Assembly: GCA_002361625.1 (NCBI GenBank)
Contig: DETL01000020.1
Span: 54,200 to 118,199, forward strand
Length of the DNA stretch: 64,000 nucleotides
DNA from: Bacteroidales bacterium UBA3289
Lineage (GTDB): Bacteria; Bacteroidota; Bacteroidia; Bacteroidales; UBA932
Reading direction: 5' to 3'
Shown one piece after another: positions 17,710 to 27,182 of the stretch. Made by a program: the position numbers and the translations under genes. The notes below the pieces were generated by a model. The model had not been told where the DNA came from, did no database searches, and saw only the letters and a program-made list of their open reading frames with translations. The stretch's first letter is position 1; each line of letters begins with the position of its first letter.

Positions 17710-18971
17710 TCCATGCATCCATCTGCACCATCGGCAATGAAATCCTCATTGGCCAGGTGGTGGACACCAATTCTTCGCGGATCGCTGCAGCCCTGGAAGA
17801 GGCTGGCATCCGTGTCACCCGGATGGTCTCCTTTGGGGATGACCGGGCCGAGATTCTGAACAATCTCCGTAACGAACTCACCCAGAGCGATATCGTCATT
17901 ACGACAGGCGGTCTCGGACCTACGAAGGATGACATGACGAAAGCGGTTCTGGCCGAGCTTTCGGGAAGCACCGGCTATGTGGAACATGCCGGGCAACTGG
18001 CTATCATCCATGACATTCTCCACAGCCGAGGCCTGGACATGCTGGAAATCAACCGGGCGCAGGCGCTTGTTCCGGACCGCTGCGAAGTCATTGAAAACCG
18101 CCTTGGAACGGCCCCTGTCATGGTATTCCGTTTTCCTACGGACAGTTTCAATGCGACGCTCTATGCCCTTCCGGGCGTTCCGTTCGAGGCCGTCGGGGCT
18201 ATTCCTGATATCATGCAAGACATCCGGGCCCATTATCCGCTCACGAATATCCTGCACCGGAGCCTGATGGTGTACGGACTGGCGGAATCTGCTCTTTCTG
18301 AGCTGATTGCGCCCTGGGAAGATGCCCTTCCCGATGAGATGCACCTCGCTTACCTTCCTCATCCGCTTACCGGAATCCGGCTGCGCCTGTCCATTTACGG
18401 CGGTATGCATGAGGAACAGGAGGCCCGTGTGGAAGAACAGATTGTGCGTTTGAAAGAAATCCTGGGCAATCGCGTGTATTCCGATCAGGACGATACCCTG
18501 GAAGCCACGGTGGGGCGCTTGCTGAAGAAAGCCGGAATGACGCTGAGCGCTGCGGAATCGTGTACGGGTGGCGAAATATCCCATCTGATCACGTCCGTGC
18601 CGGGGTCTTCCGCCTATTATCTGGGTTCCGTGACCTCTTATGCCGTATCCGTCAAGGAAAAGGTCCTGGGGGTTCCGGCAGAAACCATCGAAAAGTTCGG
18701 TGTCGTGAGCGGCGAAGTGGCGGCGGCCATGGCGGAAGGAGTCCGGAAGGTGACCGACAGCGATTATGCCATTTCGACGACCGGTCTGGCCGGACCGGAC
18801 GGCGATGCTCTCAATCCGGTGGGGACAGTCTGGATCGGAGTCGCCGGACCAAACGGTGTAAAAACGGAAAAACGGCACTTCCGGAACGATCGGAAAAGGA
18901 ACATCCAGCGTTTTTCCGCCGAAGCGCTCAATATTTTGAGGCTTCAGATTCTGGAAGATTTATCACATTGA
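17706..18971 (+). CDS. cinA: CinA: competence/damage-inducible protein, NMN deamidase domain
   Basis: A 421-residue two-domain protein. The N-terminal MoCF-like domain (IGNEILIGQVVDTNSSRIA, TTGGLGPTKDDMTK, ALPGVPFEAVG) is the COG1058 pyrophosphatase-type domain. The C-terminal PncC domain (ESCTGGEISHLITSVPGSS, STTGLAGPDGD) is known in the family to deamidate nicotinamide mononucleotide in NAD salvage. Both domains are complete. Its ATG overlaps the stop of the PyrD-like gene. Confidence 0.93.
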   Translation: MIHASICTIGNEILIGQVVDTNSSRIAAALEEAGIRVTRMVSFGDDRAEILNNLRNELTQSDIVITTGGLGPTKDDMTKAVLAELSGSTGYVEHAGQLAIIHDILHSRGLDMLEINRAQALVPDRCEVIENRLGTAPVMVFRFPTDSFNATLYALPGVPFEAVGAIPDIMQDIRAHYPLTNILHRSLMVYGLAESALSELIAPWEDALPDEMHLAYLPHPLTGIRLRLSIYGGMHEEQEARVEEQIVRLKEILGNRVYSDQDDTLEATVGRLLKKAGMTLSAAESCTGGEISHLITSVPGSSAYYLGSVTSYAVSVKEKVLGVPAETIEKFGVVSGEVAAAMAEGVRKVTDSDYAISTTGLAGPDGDALNPVGTVWIGVAGPNGVKTEKRHFRNDRKRNIQRFSAEALNILRLQILEDLSH

Positions 18972-19017
18972 TAAATAGGTGATAAAACAAAAGAGTTAAA
19001 CGTTATAACATTTTTGT

Positions 19018-20091
19018 TTACCCCTGAATTCGACGCATAACGGCCAGTAAATTCGCTCCGGCGACCTGGGAAACCTCCGTTTCGGAGTACCCTCTCCGCC
19101 GCATCTCGTCGAAGATCTTTCCCATCATCGATACGTCCTCCAATCCCTCCGGCGGGACGAGGATTCCATCGAAATCGGAACCGATGCCGACATGGTCGAT
19201 GCCTGCCAGCTCGACGGCGTGGTCGATATGGTCCACGATTTCCCGGACACCTGGACGCCAGAGTGAACGGAGCCGGACCTGCATTTCATTCCAAGCCTGT
19301 ACGCGGGAAGGATCCGACGGGCAGGCGATAAAATCGGCTTCCACCTTCTCTCCTTCCTCAAAGAGGGCGGCATCGGCGGGATCAGACAAGAACCGCTCCG
19401 ACAGGAAAGCCGGATAGAAGTTGATCCCGACATATCCGTCTTTGTCCCCCAGTGCCTTCAGCATATCGTCCGTCAGATTGCGCCGGTGTGGGCAAAGCGA
19501 CCTGCAGCAAGAATGCGAGGCAATGATCGGAGCGTCGAAAAGCCGGATGCAGTCCCAGAATGTCTCGTCCGAAGCATGGGACAAGTCCACCATCATCCCG
19601 AGGGCGTTCATCTCGGCCAGGGCTTTCTTCCCGAAAGGACTCAGCCCATGCCAGCGTTTCCCTTCTGCAGCGCTGTCTGCCAGCGCATTGTCACCATTAT
19701 GCGTCAGGGTCACATACCGTATGCCCATCCGGAAAAACAGACGCAGCAGCGACAGGGATTCCTGGATCGGAGAGCCGTTCTCCATGCCCAGGAATATCGA
19801 GACAAGACCGTTTTCGCGGTTCTTCGCTACCTCCTCCGGAGAGCGTGCAAGCGAAACCATGTCCGGATACTTGTCGATGCTGTCATAGACGGCTGAAAGC
19901 ATTTCCAAAGCATACCGGGTGGCCGCATCCGGTTCCATTTCCGCCGGTGTATAGAGGGCAAAAAAGGAGCCGCCGACTCCCCCGCGCCTGAGCTTGGGAA
20001 AATCGACGTGCCCATATCCGTTGTCGATGCCCGGATCCCGAAGCCGTATCAGCTGGGAAGGCGTATCGACATGACTGTCAAAAATTTCCAT
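19018..20091 (-). CDS. Membrane dipeptidase, peptidase family M19
   Basis: A 357-residue zinc dipeptidase of the renal-dipeptidase family. Metal ligands are visible: DSHVD at the N-terminus, FLGMENG (bridging Glu), VDLSHAS, and ASHSCCRSL; GIGSDFDG is the conserved C-terminal block. No signal peptide is seen, so it is probably cytoplasmic and may cleave dipeptides, including D-amino-acid-containing ones. Its start overlaps the stop of the DUF2807 gene by 1 nt (TAATG), indicating translational coupling. It is the last gene of the long minus-strand run. Confidence 0.92.
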   Translation of the reverse strand: MEIFDSHVDTPSQLIRLRDPGIDNGYGHVDFPKLRRGGVGGSFFALYTPAEMEPDAATRYALEMLSAVYDSIDKYPDMVSLARSPEEVAKNRENGLVSIFLGMENGSPIQESLSLLRLFFRMGIRYVTLTHNGDNALADSAAEGKRWHGLSPFGKKALAEMNALGMMVDLSHASDETFWDCIRLFDAPIIASHSCCRSLCPHRRNLTDDMLKALGDKDGYVGINFYPAFLSERFLSDPADAALFEEGEKVEADFIACPSDPSRVQAWNEMQVRLRSLWRPGVREIVDHIDHAVELAGIDHVGIGSDFDGILVPPEGLEDVSMMGKIFDEMRRRGYSETEVSQVAGANLLAVMRRIQG

Positions 20092-21098
20092 TATTTAGTC
20101 CCGTAAGGAGCCAGGGTAGATTTCACGATCTTGTCAATCTTGAAGACAGGCGTTCCGCTGTAGTAGAGCGATGCGCCGCTCACCAGGGTGACGGCGACTT
20201 CCTTTTCCACATTCACGGTCACGCTGGCACCGGAGAGGTTCGCCTCCACCGTCTTGACAGGCATCGAATAAGCATCGACGGAAGAGGAACGGGTTCCCTT
20301 GACCGTCAGGGTCTCCCCTTGTCCGGTCAGAACGACCTTGGAACTGCCTTCCGTCGTCAGGTCCACTTTTTCCACATCGGCCGTGATGCTTACTTGGGCG
20401 GAACCGGCGGAAAAGACATTCATCCGGGAGCAGGGGCCGCCGTTCGCCACCAGGACGGAAGAGCCTTCCGAATTGACAGCCAATTCATTTCCCGTAAAAG
20501 TGAGTTTGAGGTTCGAGCTGTTATCCGTATTCACTTCCACGCCCCGCTCGCTCTTGACGGAGACGACGGCCTGCGCGTTCTTTTTGAGGATGATTTTGGC
20601 GGAAGCGGCGCTCACGGCTAAATTCTTGACCTGGGACTTGCCGATGGCCGTCAGCTCAAACTGCGGAGCGACGAACTCTTCCACGCCGATGAAAGTGGCA
20701 TTGTCGGCGAGAGAGATGGACTGGATTTCCGGAGAATAGGCTGTCACCCGGAAGACCGGCGTCAGTCCGTTGCGCCCTTTGTAGAGTTTCTTGAGCTCTT
20801 TGGGCACGGCCTTTTCATCGTAAGACAGGTACAAGGTTTTCGCCTTGACATATATTTCCACATACGGAGCCAGATCCTCGTCCACGGTCAGCCGGACACC
20901 ATAAGCCCCCCGGGAAAGGGTCACCTCGAAATCGTCGGAGACATTGAGGCTGTTGAATTCCGATACGGGAATCTGTTTGTCAGTCAGCTTCGCGGAGAGA
21001 GCCTGAGCCTGCAGGGATGCAGACGTCAGAATGGCTGTCACACCGAAAGCGATCATTCCGATGATTGCTTTCATAAATTTGTCAGTCAAATGTTTCAT
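20091..21098 (-). CDS. Secreted GIN-domain (DUF2807) head protein
   Basis: A 335-residue exported protein. After a signal peptide ending SLQAQ comes a repetitive right-handed beta structure (FNSLNVSDDFEVTLSRGAYG, then recurrent short strands with Ser/Val alternation), characteristic of the putative auto-transporter adhesin head GIN domain, DUF2807. Such proteins are abundant in the Bacteroidota periplasm; function is unknown. The start may be 21098 or an in-frame ATG at 21074. It begins 12 bp after the ABC-F gene, with no room for its own promoter, and is coupled to the M19 dipeptidase. Confidence 0.82.
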   Translation of the reverse strand: MKHLTDKFMKAIIGMIAFGVTAILTSASLQAQALSAKLTDKQIPVSEFNSLNVSDDFEVTLSRGAYGVRLTVDEDLAPYVEIYVKAKTLYLSYDEKAVPKELKKLYKGRNGLTPVFRVTAYSPEIQSISLADNATFIGVEEFVAPQFELTAIGKSQVKNLAVSAASAKIILKKNAQAVVSVKSERGVEVNTDNSSNLKLTFTGNELAVNSEGSSVLVANGGPCSRMNVFSAGSAQVSITADVEKVDLTTEGSSKVVLTGQGETLTVKGTRSSSVDAYSMPVKTVEANLSGASVTVNVEKEVAVTLVSGASLYYSGTPVFKIDKIVKSTLAPYGTK

Positions 21099-21110
21099 AT
21101 CGTTAAAGCT

Positions 21111-23039
21111 CTAGTTTTCCAATTTTTCCATCTGGGTTCCCCATTCCTCCGTGAAGGCATCCAGACTACGTTTGTTCTCCAGGTATTCCCGGGTCAGTTC
21201 CATGACATCGTCTTCCTTTCCCGGTGCTGCCAGGATCTTCTCGATCGAGGCCTGCCGCTTTTCCAGTTTGCCGATCTCCTTCTCCAGATAATCGATCCGG
21301 TTCTGGATTTTCCGGACTTCCTTGGAAGCGGCCTTCCGTGCCTGGAAATTGTCCTGGGCCTGGACTTTCCGCTCGTCCTGTCCTTTTTCCGGAACCGGAG
21401 AAAACTTCCGTTCCAGTTCCTGCAGGCTTTCCAGTTTCCGCCTTTCCAGGAATTCCGTTACACCGCCCAGGTGCTCCTTCACCTTCCCGTCCCGGAACTC
21501 GTAGAGCTTGTCCACGAGCCCGTCCAGGAAATCCCGGTCATGGGACACTACAATGAGCGTGCCGTCAAAGGCTTGCAGGGCTTGCTTCAGTCGGTCCTTG
21601 GAACGGATATCCATGTGGTTGGTCGGTTCGTCCAGGGCCAGCACATTATACGGGGAAAGCATCAGTTTCGCCATTCCCAGGCGGGAACGCTCCCCGCCAC
21701 TGAGGACGGACACCTTCTTGTCGATGTCTTCTCCCTTGAACAGGAAGGCCCCCAGGAGGTCGCGCAGCCGGGTACGGATTTCCCCGACGGCGATCCGGTC
21801 CAGCGTACCGAATACGGTTTCGTTCTTATCCAGGACATCTTCCTGATTCTGGGCATAGTACCCGATATGGACATTATGTCCCACCTTCGCCTCACCGGAA
21901 ATCGGATCCAGCTCGCCCATGATCACCCGCATCAGTGTCGTCTTCCCTTCTCCGTTGCGGCCGATCAAGGCGACTTTCTCGCCGCGCTTGATTTCGATCT
22001 CCGCATCGCGGAACACGATTTTCTGCGGATATCCCACCGTCAGGTCCGTTCCCTTGAACACGACGTCGCCAGACCGCTGTGCCGGCGGGAACCGGAGGTT
22101 CAGTTTCGCATCGTCCGTTTCGTCGATCTCGATCCGGTCCAGCCTTTCCAGGGCCTTGATCCGGGACTGGACCTGGTTGGACTTCGTGGGCTTGTAGCGG
22201 AACTTGTTGATGAAATCCTCCGTCTTCTCGATCATCCGCTGCTGGTTCTCGTAGGCGGCCGTCTGCTGGGCAATCCTTTCGGCGCGGAGCGTAACGTACT
22301 GACTGTAGGGAACTTTATAATCGTGTATATGCCCCAGGAGGATCTCGACGGTCCGGGTGGTGACGTTGTCCAGGAATTTCCGGTCGTGGGAAACCAACAG
22401 GACGGCACCCCGGAAGGATTTCAGGTAATCCTCGAACCATTCGATGGATTCGATGTCCAGGTGGTTGGTGGGCTCGTCCAGCAGCAGGATATCCGGACGC
22501 GAGAGGAGGACCTTCGCCAGTTCGATGCGCATGTTCCATCCCTGGCTGAACGTTTCCGTCTTCCGCTCCAGTTCATCCTCCTTGAACCCCAGCCCGAAAA
22601 GCGTCTTCTCCGCCTGGACCCGGGGAGACTCTCCGGTTTCGAGCGCCAATCGGTCATTTATCTCATTCAACCGATTAATTAACTTGGCATAATCAGCTGA
22701 TTCATAATCAGTCCTTTCTGCAAGCTGCAAATTGATCCGATCCAGTTCCCGCTCCATCTCGTGGAGATGGTCGAAGACGGTCATCACCTCGTCGATGACA
22801 CTCCGGCCCCGGTGATGCTCCATGATCTGGGGCAGGTAGCCGATTTCAAGGTCCGAAGGCATCTCGATATGGCCCGAGGTCGGAGACTGCTCCCCGATGA
22901 TCAGCTTCATCAGCGTGGACTTGCCGGCACCGTTTTTCCCAACGAGGCCTACCTTGTCGGCCTCGCTGATGTGGAAATCAATGTTGTCCAGGAGCGTGAA
23001 CCCGCCGTAGGACACGGTGACGTTATTGATCGCTATCAT
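21111..23039 (-). CDS. ABC-F family ATPase (translation factor type)
   Basis: A 642-residue soluble protein with two ABC ATPase domains and no membrane segment. Domain 1: Walker A GKNGAGKST, Walker B LLLDEPTNHLD, with the signature loop altered to FSQGW. Domain 2: Walker A GRNGEGKTT, signature LSGGERSRLGMAK, Walker B ALDEPTNHMD. The inter-domain linker (RIAQQTAAYENQQRMIEKTE) is the P-site-tRNA-interaction arm of ABC-F proteins, and a C-terminal coiled coil (about 540-640) matches the Uup/YdiF group. Acts on ribosomes. It overlaps tatC by 17 bp. Confidence 0.93.
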   Translation of the reverse strand: MIAINNVTVSYGGFTLLDNIDFHISEADKVGLVGKNGAGKSTLMKLIIGEQSPTSGHIEMPSDLEIGYLPQIMEHHRGRSVIDEVMTVFDHLHEMERELDRINLQLAERTDYESADYAKLINRLNEINDRLALETGESPRVQAEKTLFGLGFKEDELERKTETFSQGWNMRIELAKVLLSRPDILLLDEPTNHLDIESIEWFEDYLKSFRGAVLLVSHDRKFLDNVTTRTVEILLGHIHDYKVPYSQYVTLRAERIAQQTAAYENQQRMIEKTEDFINKFRYKPTKSNQVQSRIKALERLDRIEIDETDDAKLNLRFPPAQRSGDVVFKGTDLTVGYPQKIVFRDAEIEIKRGEKVALIGRNGEGKTTLMRVIMGELDPISGEAKVGHNVHIGYYAQNQEDVLDKNETVFGTLDRIAVGEIRTRLRDLLGAFLFKGEDIDKKVSVLSGGERSRLGMAKLMLSPYNVLALDEPTNHMDIRSKDRLKQALQAFDGTLIVVSHDRDFLDGLVDKLYEFRDGKVKEHLGGVTEFLERRKLESLQELERKFSPVPEKGQDERKVQAQDNFQARKAASKEVRKIQNRIDYLEKEIGKLEKRQASIEKILAAPGKEDDVMELTREYLENKRSLDAFTEEWGTQMEKLEN

Positions 23040-23790
23040 CTTCTTCTGAGGACGTGTCGGGTTTGCACATCAGGATGGAGAACTCGTAAAGCCCGTACAG
23101 CGGAATGGCCAGGACGAACATGGAGAAAGGATCGCTGGGCGTGATGAGGGCTGCCAGGATCAGGATCACGATGAAGGCTATTTTCCGGTATCCCCGCAGC
23201 TGTTTCCGAGTCAGGATTCCCATGCTGGAGAGCACCAGGACGACGGTCGGGAACTCGAACAGCAGGCCGATCAGGAAGACCATCGAGGTGAACAGCGAGA
23301 TATACGAACTCAGGGAAATCGTGTTCTGGACCGTATCACTCACCGAATAGTTCATAAAGAACATCAGGCACACGGGCAAAACGACGAAATACCCCACGGC
23401 GACGCCCAGATAGAACAGGAAAGTGGACATCCCGAACGCCTTCCGGACAGCCTTCTTCTCGTTGTCATACAAGGCCGGAGCGATAAACTTCCAGATCTCG
23501 TAGATGACATAGGGAAAGGCGATGATCGCCCCGACGATGACAGAGACCTTCAGGTGGACGAAAAACTGCGCCGATACTTCGATATTGATCAAGGTCATCG
23601 AAAACTTCAGTCCCAACCACTTGTAGAGGACGAAATCAGGCGTGGTGGGCCAGAGCACGACCTTGAAAAGCTGCTCGGGAATCGCCAGGAAAACGACGGA
23701 GACCAGGACAATGGCGCCCATTGAGCGGAACAGCGTTCCTCTCAACACGTCAAGATGGTCCCAGAAGGACATTTCACCGTCCTGGGCCAC
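23023..23790 (-). CDS. tatC: Twin-arginine translocase subunit TatC
   Basis: A 255-residue inner-membrane protein with six helices that binds twin-arginine signal peptides. FWDHLDVLRGTLFRS is the conserved N-terminal element (usually HLxELRxR), followed by the FPYVIYEIWKFIAPALYDNEK block and GLLFEFPTVV. It starts with GTG at 23790, sharing one nucleotide with the TAG stop of tatA. No tatB-like gene is nearby, as is usual in Bacteroidota, where TatA alone partners TatC. The tail is acidic (SSEEDDSDQ). Confidence 0.94.
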   Translation of the reverse strand: MAQDGEMSFWDHLDVLRGTLFRSMGAIVLVSVVFLAIPEQLFKVVLWPTTPDFVLYKWLGLKFSMTLINIEVSAQFFVHLKVSVIVGAIIAFPYVIYEIWKFIAPALYDNEKKAVRKAFGMSTFLFYLGVAVGYFVVLPVCLMFFMNYSVSDTVQNTISLSSYISLFTSMVFLIGLLFEFPTVVLVLSSMGILTRKQLRGYRKIAFIVILILAALITPSDPFSMFVLAIPLYGLYEFSILMCKPDTSSEEDDSDQ

Positions 23791-23999
23791 TACTTCTTGT
23801 CTTCCTTTTTAGAGTCTTCTTCGTCGATTTCCTTGATCTCCTTCTCCACTTCGTTCATTCCCTGCTTGAAGCTTTTGACGCCCTTGCCGAGACCTTTCAT
23901 CAATTCGGGAATCTTCTTGCCGCCGAAAAGGAGCAGAATCACCAGGACAATGAGAACGATTTCCCATGTTCCGAACACTAAAGGATACATGATGAGCAT
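23790..23999 (-). CDS. tatA: Sec-independent translocase subunit TatA
   Basis: A 69-residue single-helix membrane protein forming the Tat pore. The helix (TWEIVLIVLVILLLF) is followed by the FGGKKIPELMKGLGKGVKSF hinge and amphipathic helix typical of TatA, then a charged tail (EIDEEDSKKEDKK). Start at 23999 sits 1 bp after the thioesterase stop; an in-frame ATG at 24011 would overlap that gene by 11 bp. Coupled to tatC through a TAGTG overlap. Confidence 0.93.
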   Translation of the reverse strand: MLIMYPLVFGTWEIVLIVLVILLLFGGKKIPELMKGLGKGVKSFKQGMNEVEKEIKEIDEEDSKKEDKK

Positions 24000-24000
24000 A

Positions 24001-24417
24001 TTACTTGTCATTTAAATGGTTTTCGATAATCGTGGTAAGGATTTCCGGACAGCGGACCGGATGGAAGGTTTTCGAGTCGATGAAACCCAGGATGACTGAT
24101 CCCTCGGCGCACACTTCCCCATCCTGGTTGTAAACCGCCTGCCGGACGATGAGTTTCGCCAGCGGCACCTTGTCGATCTCCGCGACGGCCGTCAGGACAT
24201 CCCCCATCCGGGCCGGATGCTTGAAGCGGCACTCGACCGACACGATGGGAATCATCACGCCATACTCCTTTTCACACCGTTCGATGGGGAATCCCCACTC
24301 CACCATCATCCGGTTCCGGGCGATCTCGAAATACCGGATATAATTGGAGTGATGGACCACCGCCATCTGGTCGGTTTCGTAGTAGCGGACGGGGAAAGTT
24401 TCCTCAAAATGAGTCAT
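24001..24417 (-). CDS. YbgC/FadM-type acyl-CoA thioesterase (hotdog fold)
   Basis: A 138-residue single-hotdog thioesterase. RYYETDQMAVVHHSNYIRYF carries the catalytic Asp (D16) and the following substrate-pocket His/Asn of the 4HBT family. Members hydrolyse short- or medium-chain acyl-CoAs in the cytoplasm; the specific acyl group cannot be told. It lies 36 bp after valS and directly before tatA, so it probably belongs to the valS-tat-ABC-F transcript. Confidence 0.88.
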   Translation of the reverse strand: MTHFEETFPVRYYETDQMAVVHHSNYIRYFEIARNRMMVEWGFPIERCEKEYGVMIPIVSVECRFKHPARMGDVLTAVAEIDKVPLAKLIVRQAVYNQDGEVCAEGSVILGFIDSKTFHPVRCPEILTTIIENHLNDK

Positions 24418-24453
24418 AACAAAAATGTTAACAGCATAAACAATTTTGTTTTA

Positions 24454-27114
24454 TTAGCTATTCTTAAGCGCTTTAAGCTGAGACTCCAAACTTTCAATCT
24501 TGGAAAGGGAATCGGCCTCCTTTTTACGCTCGTTTTCGATGACGGCCGCCGGTGCATGGGCCGTAAAGCGCTCGTTGGCGAGCTTCGCCCGCACGCCAGC
24601 CAGGAATTTCTGCTGGTAAGCGAGGTCCTTTTCGAGCTTGGCGATTTCCTCTTCCACATTCACGAGCCCGTTCAAAGCCACGAACATTTCGTAGGTCCGC
24701 ACCATGAATCCCACGCCCTGCATGTCGCCGAATTCATGCGCGGAATCCACCGTGACATTGCCCATCTTCTCGATGACCGGGACGACCTCGGCCGGGAACC
24801 CTTCCTTCATCTTGAGTTCCAGCGTTTCTTTCGGCGCGATGTTCTTTTGGTTCCGGATCCCGCGGACACCATTCACGGCCTCCTGGGCCAGCTCGAAATG
24901 AACCAGCGTATCCGGGTCGAAAGGCCGGGCGACGGGAGCCGCAGCATACATGATGGTTTCCCCGTCCTTCCGCTCTTCCATATTCTGCCAGAGCTCTTCA
25001 GTGATGAAAGGCATCACCGGATGGATGAGTTTCAGGAGCGCCTCGAAATAATCCAGCGTCGCCTTATAGGTGACAGGATCCACCGAACCGGGTTTCCCAT
25101 CCACGAAAGCGGGTTTGATCGCTTCCAGGTACCAGGCGCAATAATCATCCCAGAAAAGCTTGTAAATAGCCATCAGGGCATCGGAAATGCGGAATTTCCG
25201 GTAGTGGTCTTCCACCTGGGCCACCGTGTCGCTGAGTTTGGCGTCGAACCACTTGACGGCCTCCGCTGCGACGGCGGGCTGTTTCGCGTTTTCATCCACG
25301 CTGAATCCCTTCACCAACCGGTAGGAATTCCAGATCTTGTTGCAGAACGCGGCGCCCTGCTTGATCTGCGCCTCATCGTAGAAGATATCGTTGCCGGCCG
25401 AGGAGCACAGGAGCATGCCGATACGGACGGCATCCGCGCCGTAAGTCTTGATCAGGTCCAGCGGGTCCGGAGAGTTGCCGAGGGTCTTGCTCATCTTCCG
25501 GCCGATCTTATCCCGGACGATTCCGGTGAAATAGACGTTGGAGAAGGGCTCGCGTCCCATGAACTCCTCGCCGGCCATGATCATGCGGGCCACCCAGAAG
25601 AAGATGATGTCCGGGCCGGTCACGAGGTCGCTCGTAGGATAATAGTAGGCCAGGTCCTTGTTGGGCTGATGGTCCGGATGGCCGGGCATTTCCGGGTCGA
25701 ACACCGAAATCGGCCAAAGCCAGGAGCTGAACCAGGTATCCAGCACATCCTCATCCTGATGAAGGTCTTCCATCTTGATATCCGGGCAGATAGCCTTGGC
25801 AGCTTCAAGTGCGGCTTCAGCAGAAGCTTCCACGACGTAGCGGCCGTCCGGCAGATAATAGGCCGGAATCCGCTGCCCCCACCAGAGCTGACGGGAGATG
25901 CACCAGTCGCGGGCGTTCTCCATCCAGTGGCGGTAGGTATTGACATACTTCTCGGGAATGAACTTCGTGCGTCCGCTTTCCACGGTGTCGAGCGCCATCT
26001 TGGCCAGGGTGTCCATCTTGAGGAACCACTGGGCGGACAGGCGCGGCTCGATCACCGCATTGGTCCGCTCGGAGTAACCGACCGGCGAAGTGTATTCTTC
26101 CACTTTTTCCAGGTTGCCGGCTTCCTCGAGCATCTTCACGATCTTCTTGCGGGCCACGAAACGGTCCTCACCCACGAGGATACGGGCCTTCTCGTTCAGC
26201 TTTCCGTGCTCGTCGATGATGTCCAGGACCTCCAGGTTGTGCCGGAGGCCGATCTCGTAGTCATGCACGTCGTGGGCAGGAGTCACTTTCAGGCAGCCGG
26301 TACCGAAGTCCATCTCCACATAATCATCCTCGATCACCGGGATCTCCCGGTTGATGAGCGGGATCAGGACCTTCTTTCCACGGAGCCAATGATGACGCTC
26401 ATCGTTGGGATTCACGCAGATGGCGGCGTCGGCCATGATGGTCTCGGGACGGGTGGTCGCGATGACGAGATACTTGTCGGTCGGGTTGCCCTGTCCGTCG
26501 GAGATATAGTACCGGAGATGATAGAAATGGCTCTTGGTGTCCTTGTGGATCACCTCGTCGTCACTGACGGCGGTAAGGGCCTCGGGATCCCAGTTGACCA
26601 TCCGGACGCCCTTGTAGATCCATCCTTTCTTGTAAAAATAGACAAAGGTATTGATAACAGCCTCGGACAGAGCCGGTTCCATGGTGAAACGAGTGCGGTC
26701 CCAGTCGCAGGAGGCACCGAGTTTCCGGAGCTGGTTCAAGATGATGCCACCATGCTCCTCCTTCCATTCCCAGGCATGCTTCAGGAACTCCTCCCGGGTG
26801 AGGTCGTCCTTGGAGATGCCCTGGGCCTTGAGTTTCGCCACCACCTTGGACTCGGTAGCGATGGAGGCATGGTCCGTTCCGGGGACCCAGCAGGCATTCT
26901 TGCCATGCATGCGGGCGTTGCGGATCAGGACATCGTTCAAGGTGTTGTTCAGGACGTGTCCCATATGGAGGATACCCGTCACGTTGGGCGGCGGGATCAC
27001 GATGGTATAGGGTTCCTTCTCGTTCGGTTCAGAATGGAAGAATTTGTGCTCCAGCCAATAGGCATACCACTTGTCTTCCACTTCCGCGGCATTGTACTTC
27101 GCTGCTAATTCCAT
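24454..27114 (-). CDS. valS: Valyl-tRNA synthetase
   Basis: A class I aminoacyl-tRNA synthetase of 886 residues. The HIGH motif is HMGH (residues 50-53, in PPPNVTGILHMGH), and KMSKT is the KMSKS loop (about residue 540). The CP1 editing domain is present (ATTRPETIMADAAICV and the NPNDERH region). A C-terminal coiled-coil arm (about 825-885) ends the protein. Start at 27114 (MELAAKYN) matches relatives; an in-frame ATG two codons earlier is possible. Its promoter (27134-27141) faces that of the divergent DUF3467 gene. Confidence 0.97.
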   Translation of the reverse strand: MELAAKYNAAEVEDKWYAYWLEHKFFHSEPNEKEPYTIVIPPPNVTGILHMGHVLNNTLNDVLIRNARMHGKNACWVPGTDHASIATESKVVAKLKAQGISKDDLTREEFLKHAWEWKEEHGGIILNQLRKLGASCDWDRTRFTMEPALSEAVINTFVYFYKKGWIYKGVRMVNWDPEALTAVSDDEVIHKDTKSHFYHLRYYISDGQGNPTDKYLVIATTRPETIMADAAICVNPNDERHHWLRGKKVLIPLINREIPVIEDDYVEMDFGTGCLKVTPAHDVHDYEIGLRHNLEVLDIIDEHGKLNEKARILVGEDRFVARKKIVKMLEEAGNLEKVEEYTSPVGYSERTNAVIEPRLSAQWFLKMDTLAKMALDTVESGRTKFIPEKYVNTYRHWMENARDWCISRQLWWGQRIPAYYLPDGRYVVEASAEAALEAAKAICPDIKMEDLHQDEDVLDTWFSSWLWPISVFDPEMPGHPDHQPNKDLAYYYPTSDLVTGPDIIFFWVARMIMAGEEFMGREPFSNVYFTGIVRDKIGRKMSKTLGNSPDPLDLIKTYGADAVRIGMLLCSSAGNDIFYDEAQIKQGAAFCNKIWNSYRLVKGFSVDENAKQPAVAAEAVKWFDAKLSDTVAQVEDHYRKFRISDALMAIYKLFWDDYCAWYLEAIKPAFVDGKPGSVDPVTYKATLDYFEALLKLIHPVMPFITEELWQNMEERKDGETIMYAAAPVARPFDPDTLVHFELAQEAVNGVRGIRNQKNIAPKETLELKMKEGFPAEVVPVIEKMGNVTVDSAHEFGDMQGVGFMVRTYEMFVALNGLVNVEEEIAKLEKDLAYQQKFLAGVRAKLANERFTAHAPAAVIENERKKEADSLSKIESLESQLKALKNS

Positions 27115-27133
27115 AATCATGTCGTTTATCTTA

Positions 27134-27141
27134 CAAAAATA
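27134..27141 (-). promoter_or_regulatory. -7 promoter box of valS
   Basis: TATTTTTG on the minus strand, 19 bp before the ATG at 27114. The DUF3467 box lies only 13 bp away on the other strand, so the two promoters share their upstream DNA. Confidence 0.5.
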
Positions 27142-27153
27142 CGGTTTTTTTAT

Positions 27154-27161
27154 TAATTTTG
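27154..27161 (+). promoter_or_regulatory. -7 promoter box of DUF3467-maf operon
   Basis: TAATTTTG, exact TAnnTTTG match, 21 bp before the ATG at 27183. Confidence 0.5.
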
Positions 27162-27182
27162 CGAAACTAAAACGCGTATATC

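Noticed and set aside
18972..19017. AT-rich dyad between cinA and the dipeptidase gene as a terminator
   Set aside because: AAACAAAA and TTTTGTTT arms can pair, but the stem is almost pure A-T with a poor inner match, so it is too weak to list as a feature.
24217..27108. A 963-codon open frame antisense to valS
   Set aside because: Shadow of valS codon bias; no signal, motif or promoter, and valS itself is complete with HIGH and KMSKS motifs.
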